DNA from: Enterobacteriaceae bacterium UBA2655
Lineage (GTDB): Bacteria; Pseudomonadota; Gammaproteobacteria; Enterobacterales; Enterobacteriaceae
Assembly (NCBI GenBank): GCA_002359495.1
Contig: DENB01000039.1
Location: forward strand, 1-29,844
Length of the DNA: 29,844 nt
Direction of reading: 5' to 3'
The notes under the pieces are model-generated. The model was not told the origin of the DNA. It saw only the letters and a program-made list of their open reading frames with translations, and did not search any database. Below are positions 23,819-29,844 of this stretch, in pieces. Both the position numbers and the translations under genes were made by a program. Numbering within the stretch: the stretch's first letter is position 1; every line of letters begins with the position of its first letter.

Positions 23819-25687
23819 TTACTGCATTTGCGCCGCGGCGCCGTATTTGATTTTCGCCTCTTTACGCAGGTTCTGTAGCAGGGCTTCAAAAGCGATTTGC
23901 GCATTGTTTTGCGTTACGCCTTTCACCATCTGTTCGATCTGGCCTTGCGGCATGGAGCCGACAGTAACCTTATCGAGCGCGACCAGTACCACATTGCCCT
24001 GCATATCTTCGCTGACGCCGTAAGAAGGACGATCTTTTTCCGGCTGCGGCAGATTGAACGCCGCCTGAGCAACCGGATCCTGCGTATTGCGGTCAACCGT
24101 TTTGCTCTCGCCGAAACTCAGACCCGCAGCGGTTAATGCATCCTGCTTGCCCGCTTTCAGGTCGGCGAGGATTTTGTCCGCCTGCGCTTTAGCCTGCTGT
24201 TCCGCCTTATCATGCTTCAGCGTATCGGCGATTTGGCCTTTCACTTCGTCCAGCGCTTTCACCGCTTCCGGCTTGTGCTCGCTGATGCGCAGCACAAAAG
24301 CGCGATCGCCATCGACGGAAATGATGTCGGAATTGCTGCCCGGCGCGCCATTCGCGCCCGTCAGGCCGCCATTGAAGATCGCCTGTTTAACCTGGTCGAA
24401 ATCGAGATCCTGCGGCACGTTGTCGCGGCTGAACCAGCCGGTTTCCGTCGCTTTGACGTTGGCCGCCTGCTCGGCGCCCACCAGTGACTCATTGTCGTTG
24501 CTGGCCGCCTCGCTCACTTTCTGCTGCAGCTTATAGAAGGCGTCTACGGCTTTTTCCTGCTTCACCTTCTCCGCAACGGCGTCGCGCACTTCCGCCAGCG
24601 GCTTCACCTGCTCCGGCTGTAAGTCGTCGAGGCGAGCAATCAGGTATCCGACTGACGATTTGATCACGCCTGACAGTTGCCCTTTTTGCGTTAAGCCGGC
24701 GTTTTTCAGCTCATCCGGCGTAGTGCTCGGCTCCAGCCAGCCCATGTCGCCGCCTTTACGCGCCGAGATCGGATCGATCGATTTCTCTTTAGCCAGCGCC
24801 GCGAAATCGCCGCCGTTTTTTAGCTGCGCCAGTACCGCGTCGGCATCCGCTTGCGTTTTCGTCTGAATGACGCTGAAGCGGCTGCGCTGCGGCTGCGAGT
24901 AGTCCGCTTTATGTTGGTCGTACCAGCTCTGAATATCCGCATCGCTGGCCGCGGTCTGCATACTGGCGGCATCCAGCTTGATATAGCTGACGCGGAACTG
25001 CTCCGGCGCCATAAAACTGTTTTTATGCTGCTGATAATACTGGTTGATTTCATCGTCGCTGGCGCTCTGCTTCGCCGCCAGCGCGTTGACGTCCAGCGTT
25101 GCCTGACGAATCTGACGCTGCTGCGATACCAGACCGACCAGCTTATCGGTTTCGCCTTTCAGCATGAAATCAGTGTTGGCGACGGCGTTGATCAGCTGCT
25201 GCGTCGCCAGCTGCTTGCGCAGGGCTTCAGCGTATTGATCGGCGGTAAAGCCCATGCTGCCGATCAGACCGTTATATTTGGCGTTATCGAATTTGCCGTT
25301 GGTCTGGAAAGCCTGCTGGTTGAAAATCGCCTGTTTGATCTGATCGTCGCTGATGCCAATACTGAGCTCTTTAACATATTGATCAAGCAAGGTTTCGTCG
25401 ACCAGCTGAGAGAGCGCCTGCTGACGCATTTGCTGCATATAGCCTTCATTGCTGGCGAGCTGAGAGAACTGCTCGCCTAACATCTGCTGTTGGCGGCTGC
25501 GCTCATTGTTATAAGCGCGCTCCAGCTGCGCACGGCTGATCTCGTCGCCGTTGACCTTCGCGGCGTAATCACCGCCGCCGCCGATCAGATAGTTGCCGAC
25601 GCCGGTCAGCACAAAGGAGAGGATGATCAGTCCCAAAAGAATCTTGAGCACGACATGATTCGACGCCGCGCGTAAATTGTCCATCAT
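23819..25687 (-). CDS. ppiD: Periplasmic chaperone PpiD (SurA/parvulin-like)
   Basis: PpiD is anchored in the inner membrane near the Sec translocon and helps newly exported proteins fold. The 622-residue protein (623 in E. coli) begins MMDNLRAASNHVVLKILLGL with one membrane helix at residues 14-38. SurA-like N-terminal chaperone segments follow (ISRAQLERAYNNERSRQQQM), then a parvulin domain at about residues 265-355 (RSRFSVIQTKTQADADAVLA, then ARKGGDMGWLEP), and a C-terminal domain. The parvulin domain of E. coli PpiD has little isomerase activity, and the same may hold here. A start 25 codons earlier lacks family support. It is downstream of hupB. Confidence 0.96.
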   Translation of the reverse strand: MMDNLRAASNHVVLKILLGLIILSFVLTGVGNYLIGGGGDYAAKVNGDEISRAQLERAYNNERSRQQQMLGEQFSQLASNEGYMQQMRQQALSQLVDETLLDQYVKELSIGISDDQIKQAIFNQQAFQTNGKFDNAKYNGLIGSMGFTADQYAEALRKQLATQQLINAVANTDFMLKGETDKLVGLVSQQRQIRQATLDVNALAAKQSASDDEINQYYQQHKNSFMAPEQFRVSYIKLDAASMQTAASDADIQSWYDQHKADYSQPQRSRFSVIQTKTQADADAVLAQLKNGGDFAALAKEKSIDPISARKGGDMGWLEPSTTPDELKNAGLTQKGQLSGVIKSSVGYLIARLDDLQPEQVKPLAEVRDAVAEKVKQEKAVDAFYKLQQKVSEAASNDNESLVGAEQAANVKATETGWFSRDNVPQDLDFDQVKQAIFNGGLTGANGAPGSNSDIISVDGDRAFVLRISEHKPEAVKALDEVKGQIADTLKHDKAEQQAKAQADKILADLKAGKQDALTAAGLSFGESKTVDRNTQDPVAQAAFNLPQPEKDRPSYGVSEDMQGNVVLVALDKVTVGSMPQGQIEQMVKGVTQNNAQIAFEALLQNLRKEAKIKYGAAAQMQ

Positions 25688-25829
25688 GGTATGACAACAC
25701 TCCGCTGTAGTGTGAAGATAAAGCCAAGGCGCAGCGGCCTGCCTGAAGCAGGCGCGCCACACAGCTGCGGTTCAGGCCGGCAGCTATCAGCCATGCGCAG
25801 ACAGCGGCCAAGGGCTTGTCACGCATCAA

Positions 25830-25862
25830 TATAAAAAAGGCACATCATGGATGATGTGCCCG
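25830..25862 (-). terminator. hupB terminator
   Basis: A 10-bp stem, GGCACATCAT (25839-25848) with ATGATGTGCC (25851-25860), is followed on the minus strand by TTTTTTATATT. It separates hupB from ppiD, so ppiD must have its own promoter in 25688-25830. Confidence 0.9.
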
Positions 25863-25930
25863 TATGTTACATGAGAACGCGAGATCCGTCCGCAATCCAT
25901 TGAAGAAAATGCTTCAATGGCCGCCCGTCA

Positions 25931-26203
25931 TTAGTTGACGGCGTCTTTCAGCGCTTTGCCTGCACGGAAGCCCGGCACTTTGCCTGCCGGAATGGTGATC
26001 TCTTTGCCGGTCTGCGGGTTGCGACCGGTACGGGCAGCACGCTCACGTACTGAGAAGGTGCCGAAGCCAACCAGCGCCACTTCTTCGCCGCCTTTCAGCG
26101 CATCGGAAACAGAATCCATAAATGCATCTAAAACACGTCCAGCTGCCGCCTTAGAAATGTCAGCGTCTGCAGCGATTTTGTCGATTAATTGTGACTTATT
26201 CAC
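25931..26203 (-). CDS. hupB: Nucleoid protein HU-beta
   Basis: HU-beta bends and compacts DNA as a homodimer or with HU-alpha. The 90-residue product has the E. coli length and the DNA-binding arm signature [20 protein letters not shown] followed by [20 protein letters not shown]. The start is GTG, as in E. coli hupB: the sequence reads GTGAATAAGTCACAATTAAT and has AGAGGGG upstream. An ATG-started form reaching 22 codons further would cross the ribosome-binding site, so I reject it. It lies between lon and ppiD, each separated from it by a terminator. Confidence 0.97.
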   Translation of the reverse strand: MNKSQLIDKIAADADISKAAAGRVLDAFMDSVSDALKGGEEVALVGFGTFSVRERAARTGRNPQTGKEITIPAGKVPGFRAGKALKDAVN

Positions 26204-26342
26204 TCTTTTTATCCCCTCTTTATTATTCACATCGTATCCCGCTTCCCGCCGGATACGAACGCGCAGCAAGTTATATCAAGCCTGTTGAGCCGAAACAACG
26301 GTATTCATCTTAAACGTCATTTCTGCAGCCACCTAAATTAGC

Positions 26343-26394
26343 GGCACAAAAAAAAGCTGGCAAGCATCAATTCGCTTGCCAGCTTCGCTTTTTA
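26343..26394 (-). terminator. lon terminator
   Basis: A 12-bp stem, AAGCTGGCAAGC (26354-26365) with GCTTGCCAGCTT (26374-26385), has an 8-base loop. On the minus strand it is followed by an unbroken run of T's. It is a strong stop for lon before hupB. Confidence 0.92.
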
Positions 26395-26414
26395 AGGCTT
26401 TTTGTCTTTAGTCA

Positions 26415-28769
26415 CTATTTTGCTGTAGCGACCTGCATGCCATAGGGCGCATTTTCCAGCGCCAGGTTCAGCACTTCTTCGATACGCTTGACCGGATGGA
26501 TGTCGAGATCGGCAATCACATTCTGCGGAATCTCTTCCAGATCGCGTTTGTTGTCATCCGGGATCAGCACGGTTTTAATGCCGCCGCGATGCGCCGCCAG
26601 CAATTTCTCTTTCAAACCGCCAATCGGCAAGACCTGACCGCGCAGCGTGATTTCACCCGTCATCGCCACATCAGAGCGTACCGGGTTGCCTGTCAGACAG
26701 GAAACCAATGCGGTACACATCGCGATACCGGCGCTAGGACCGTCTTTCGGCGTCGCGCCTTCCGGCACGTGCACGTGAATATCGCGCTTCTCGTAGAAGT
26801 CGCCGTTGATGCCCAGTTTTTCGGCGCGGGCGCGAACTACGGTCAGCGCAGCCTGAATCGACTCCTGCATCACCTCGCCCAGCGAACCGGTATAGGTCAG
26901 CTTGCCTTTGCCCGGCACGCAGGCGGTTTCAATCGTCAGCAGATCGCCGCCCACTTCGGTCCAGGCCAGACCCGTCACCTGCCCCACACGGTTTTCGCTG
27001 TCGGCGCGACCGTAGTCGAAGCGCTGTACCCCCAGGAAATCCTTGAGGTTTTCACCGTTAATCACGATGTGCTTTTTCGCGCTATCCATCAGCAGGCTTT
27101 TCACCGCCTTACGGCACAGCTTCGACAGCTCGCGTTCCAGGCTACGTACGCCCGCTTCGCGCGTGTAGTAACGAATAATGCCGATGATCGCACTGTCATC
27201 AACCATAATCTCGTCTTTCTTCAGCGCGTTACGCTCGATCTGCTTCGGCAGCAGATGCTGCTTCGCGATGTTCAGCTTCTCATCTTCCGTGTAGCCGGAA
27301 AGACGAATAACTTCCATACGATCCAGCAGCGGCGCCGGAATATTCATGGAGTTAGAGGTGGCGACAAACATCACGTCGGAGAGATCGTAATCCACTTCCA
27401 GATAGTGATCGTTGAACGCGATGTTCTGCTCTGGGTCCAGTACCTCCAGCAGCGCTGAAGCGGGATCGCCGCGCATATCGGAAGACGTCTTGTCGATCTC
27501 ATCCAGCAGGAACAGCGGGTTTTTTACCCCGACTTTCGCCATCTTCTGAATCAGTTTGCCCGGCATAGAGCCGATGTAAGTACGGCGATGTCCGCGGATT
27601 TCAGCTTCATCGCGCACGCCGCCCAGTGCCATACGCACATATTTGCGTCCGGTGGCTTTGGCGATAGACTGCCCCAGCGAGGTTTTACCGACGCCCGGCG
27701 GTCCCACCAGGCACAGGATCGGTCCTTTGATTTTGCTGACGCGACTCTGCACCGCAAGGTACTCAAGGATGCGGTCTTTAACGCGCTCCAGACCGTAATG
27801 GTCGATATCCAGCGTTTCCTGCGCTTTACGCAGATCTTTTTTCACCTTGCTGCGCGCATTCCACGGAACCTGCACCATCCAGTCGATGTAACCGCGCACA
27901 ACCGTGGCTTCCGCCGACATTGGCGACATCATTTTCAACTTCTGCAGTTCGGCTTCAGCCTTATCGCGCGCTTCCTGCGGCATTTTCGCCGCATCGATTT
28001 TACGCTTCAGCGCCTCATATTCGTCAGGCGCGTCATCCATTTCGCCCAGCTCTTTCTGAATGGCTTTCATCTGCTCATTCAGATAGTACTCACGCTGGCT
28101 TTTTTCCATCTGTTTTTTAACGCGGTTGCGGATGCGTTTCTCAACCTGCAGCAGGTCGATCTCCGATTCCATCATCGCCATCAGGTATTCCAGCCGCTCA
28201 TTGATGTCGGACATTTCCAACACTGACTGTTTATCTGCCAGTTTCAACGGCATATGCGCCGCCACGGTATCCGCCAGGCGGGCCGCGTCGTCGATATTGT
28301 TCAGCGAGGTCAGCACCTCGGGCGGGATCTTTTTATTGAGCTTGATGTAGCCTTCAAACTGGTTAATCGCGGTGCGTACCAGCACTTCCTGCTCGCGCTC
28401 GTCGATTTCCGGCGAAACCAGATATTCAGCCTGAGCCACAAAGTGATCGCCGTTATCAGCTAGCGTGGTGATATGCGCGCGCTGCAAACCTTCCACCAGC
28501 ACTTTTACCGTGCCGTCGGGCAGTTTGAGCATTTGCAGTACAGACGCTACCGTCCCTACTGAAAAAAGATCGTTAATGCCAGGTTCATCCGTTGAAGCCT
28601 CTTTCTGTGCTACCAGCATGATCTTCTTATCTTGATCCATCGCGGCTTCGAGGCACCGAATCGATTTTTCCCGACCAACAAACAACGGAATTACCATGTG
28701 CGGATAAACCACCACGTCGCGCAACGGCAACACAGGGATTTCAATGCGTTCAGAACGCTCAGGATTCAT
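26415..28769 (-). CDS. lon: ATP-dependent Lon protease
   Basis: Lon degrades misfolded proteins and short-lived regulators. The 784-residue protein has the same length as E. coli Lon and starts [20 protein letters not shown]. Domains in order are the N-terminal substrate-recognition domain (about 10-200), a coiled-coil region (about 210-300), the AAA+ module with Walker [10 protein letters not shown] near residue 356 and Walker B FLLDEIDK, and the protease domain. The catalytic Ser679 sits in [10 protein letters not shown] and the lysine in [19 protein letters not shown] precedes the ATG, and a heat-shock promoter lies upstream. It follows clpX on the same strand. Confidence 0.98.
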   Translation of the reverse strand: MNPERSERIEIPVLPLRDVVVYPHMVIPLFVGREKSIRCLEAAMDQDKKIMLVAQKEASTDEPGINDLFSVGTVASVLQMLKLPDGTVKVLVEGLQRAHITTLADNGDHFVAQAEYLVSPEIDEREQEVLVRTAINQFEGYIKLNKKIPPEVLTSLNNIDDAARLADTVAAHMPLKLADKQSVLEMSDINERLEYLMAMMESEIDLLQVEKRIRNRVKKQMEKSQREYYLNEQMKAIQKELGEMDDAPDEYEALKRKIDAAKMPQEARDKAEAELQKLKMMSPMSAEATVVRGYIDWMVQVPWNARSKVKKDLRKAQETLDIDHYGLERVKDRILEYLAVQSRVSKIKGPILCLVGPPGVGKTSLGQSIAKATGRKYVRMALGGVRDEAEIRGHRRTYIGSMPGKLIQKMAKVGVKNPLFLLDEIDKTSSDMRGDPASALLEVLDPEQNIAFNDHYLEVDYDLSDVMFVATSNSMNIPAPLLDRMEVIRLSGYTEDEKLNIAKQHLLPKQIERNALKKDEIMVDDSAIIGIIRYYTREAGVRSLERELSKLCRKAVKSLLMDSAKKHIVINGENLKDFLGVQRFDYGRADSENRVGQVTGLAWTEVGGDLLTIETACVPGKGKLTYTGSLGEVMQESIQAALTVVRARAEKLGINGDFYEKRDIHVHVPEGATPKDGPSAGIAMCTALVSCLTGNPVRSDVAMTGEITLRGQVLPIGGLKEKLLAAHRGGIKTVLIPDDNKRDLEEIPQNVIADLDIHPVKRIEEVLNLALENAPYGMQVATAK

Positions 28770-28854
28770 AGAGCTCTCTCTTAGTTTAAAGTCCGCCAGG
28801 TGATGGGCACCGCATAATGCAGGGAATGTGCAGTTAAGCCCACAGGTAATTGAG

Positions 28855-28884
28855 TATATGGGGATGATCGTCTGACATTCAATG
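28855..28884 (-). promoter_or_regulatory. Sigma-32 heat-shock promoter of lon
   Basis: On the minus strand, ATTGAA with a -10 CCCCATATA (28855-28863) is spaced by 14 bases from CATTGAA (28878-28884). This fits the sigma-32 pattern CTTGAA-N13-15-CCCCATNT. The -10 block and the ribosome-binding region before lon are nearly the same as in E. coli lon. Confidence 0.82.
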
Positions 28885-28897
28885 TCACAGGTGCGAG

Positions 28898-28930
28898 AAA
28901 AACAGAAGGGGAAAGATTTTTCCCCTTTTT
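28898..28930. terminator. clpX terminator
   Basis: Stem AAGGGGAAA (28906-28914) pairs with TTTCCCCTT (28919-28927). On the minus strand the tail is CTGTTTTTC, downstream of the clpX stop by about 30 bases. The plus-strand tail is T-rich as well, but no plus-strand gene ends here. Confidence 0.8.
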
Positions 28931-28959
28931 TAAGATATCAACGCGGTTGATTTGTTTAC

Positions 28960-29844
28960 TTATTCGCCAGAGGCCTGGGCTTCATGCTTGCCGTAAATCA
29001 GCATCGGGTCAGACTGACCTTCGATGACCGACTCGTCAATCACCACTTTTTCGACATCTTCCATCGAAGGCAGATCGTACATTGTTTCAAGTAACGCGCC
29101 TTCAACGATAGAACGCAGGCCGCGCGCGCCGGTTTTGCGCGACATCGCTTTCTTCGCAATGGCCGTCAGCGCTTCTTCGCGGAATTCCAGCTCAACGCCT
29201 TCCAGGTTAAACAGCGCCTGATACTGCTTGGTCAGGGCGTTTTTCGGCTCGCGCAGGATCTGAATCAACGCCTCTTCGCTCAATTCATTCAGCGTCGCGA
29301 CAACAGGCAGACGTCCGATAAACTCAGGGATCAGACCGAACTTGATCAAATCTTCTGGTTCAACCTGCGAAAGCAGTTCACCTTCGGTCGCTTTTTGCGA
29401 TTTGCCCTTCACCGTCGCGCCGAAACCAATGCCTGAGCCAGTTTCCACACGTTGAGAAATCACTTTATCCAGTCCGGCGAACGCGCCGCCGCAGATAAAT
29501 AAGATTTTCGAGGTATCGACCTGCAAAAACTCCTGCTGCGGATGCTTACGGCCGCCCTGAGGCGGAACGGCGGCAACCGTACCTTCGATCAGTTTCAGCA
29601 GCGCCTGCTGTACGCCCTCGCCCGACACGTCACGTGTGATGGAAGGGTTGTCCGACTTACGCGAAATCTTATCGATTTCATCGATATAGACGATGCCGCG
29701 CTGCGCTTTCTGCACATCGTAGTCGCATTTCTGCAGCAGCTTCTGGATGATATTTTCCACGTCTTCGCCCACGTAACCCGCTTCGGTCAACGTCGTGGCG
29801 TCCGCCATGGTAAAAGGCACGTCCAGCAGGCGCGCCAGCGTTTC
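28960..29844 (-). CDS. clpX: ATP-dependent Clp protease ATPase subunit ClpX (3' part, truncated by window)
   Basis: ClpX is the AAA+ unfoldase that feeds proteins, such as ssrA-tagged ones, to ClpP. The last 294 codons are present. The frame is open through the window end, so the N-terminal zinc domain and Walker A lie outside. The visible part starts [20 protein letters not shown], then has the pore loop GYVGED, Walker [10 protein letters not shown], the IGF loop for ClpP docking ([10 protein letters not shown]), sensor II in TGARGLRS and the C-terminal end HEAQASGE. An internal Met at base 29820 is not the start. It lies directly upstream of lon, as in E. coli. Confidence 0.97.
   Translation of the reverse strand, partial: ETLARLLDVPFTMADATTLTEAGYVGEDVENIIQKLLQKCDYDVQKAQRGIVYIDEIDKISRKSDNPSITRDVSGEGVQQALLKLIEGTVAAVPPQGGRKHPQQEFLQVDTSKILFICGGAFAGLDKVISQRVETGSGIGFGATVKGKSQKATEGELLSQVEPEDLIKFGLIPEFIGRLPVVATLNELSEEALIQILREPKNALTKQYQALFNLEGVELEFREEALTAIAKKAMSRKTGARGLRSIVEGALLETMYDLPSMEDVEKVVIDESVIEGQSDPMLIYGKHEAQASGE

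Noticed and set aside
26496..27458. A 320-codon plus-strand open frame
   Set aside because: It is antisense to the highly conserved AAA+ and protease domains of lon and is a compositional shadow.

Overview
The window is a compact, moderately GC-rich segment of an enterobacterial chromosome. It matches, almost gene for gene, the Escherichia coli interval from dnaX to clpX: dnaX, apt, ybaN, priC, rsmS, acrR, acrAB, tomB-hha, ffs, ybaZ, ybaY, tesB, glnK-amtB, mdlAB, cof, queC, fadM, ybaV, ppiD, hupB, lon, clpX. Protein divergence and several local gains and losses suggest a non-Escherichia member of Enterobacterales. A Pantoea/Erwinia/Mixta-type bacterium (Erwiniaceae) is my inference; nothing here proves the genus. 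No phage, insertion sequence, CRISPR array or tRNA was seen.

Left part (1-8.6 kb): the 5' part of dnaX (minus strand, cut by the window start), apt and ybaN, then a divergent priC - GlsB/YeaQ-type membrane protein - rsmS cluster. The multidrug efflux locus follows: acrR and acrAB diverge from a shared operator-bearing spacer. The mechanosensitive channel gene mscK, which in E. coli separates acrR from rsmS, is missing, and the two stop codons overlap.

Centre-left (8.6-12.3 kb) is the accessory part. A zinc-starvation module lies between acrB and tomB-hha. It holds a type B L31 ribosomal protein gene and a convergent operon for a zinc-type ABC importer, each with a Zur-like palindrome upstream. 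The importer operon appears to begin with an undescribed 34-codon membrane peptide gene that is ATGA-coupled to the ATPase. Next comes an AT-rich gene of unknown function.

Centre (12.4-17.4 kb): tomB-hha (biofilm/nucleoid modulation), the 4.5S RNA gene with its promoter, ybaZ, ybaY, tesB, and glnK-amtB with a sigma-54 promoter and two opposed NtrC-like sites forming a perfect 12-bp inverted repeat. Right part (17.4-29.8 kb): mdlAB exporter, cof (with an apparent 27-residue internal deletion), queC, fadM with a FadR-like operator, ybaV, ppiD, hupB, lon with a heat-shock promoter, and clpX cut by the window end. The hupB-lon-clpX-ppiD end is a proteostasis block. Most units end in clear intrinsic terminators.

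I found no wholly new large system. The best candidates for undescribed biology are the small membrane peptide in the Zur-controlled operon, the unknown gene beside it, and the shortened Cof phosphatase.
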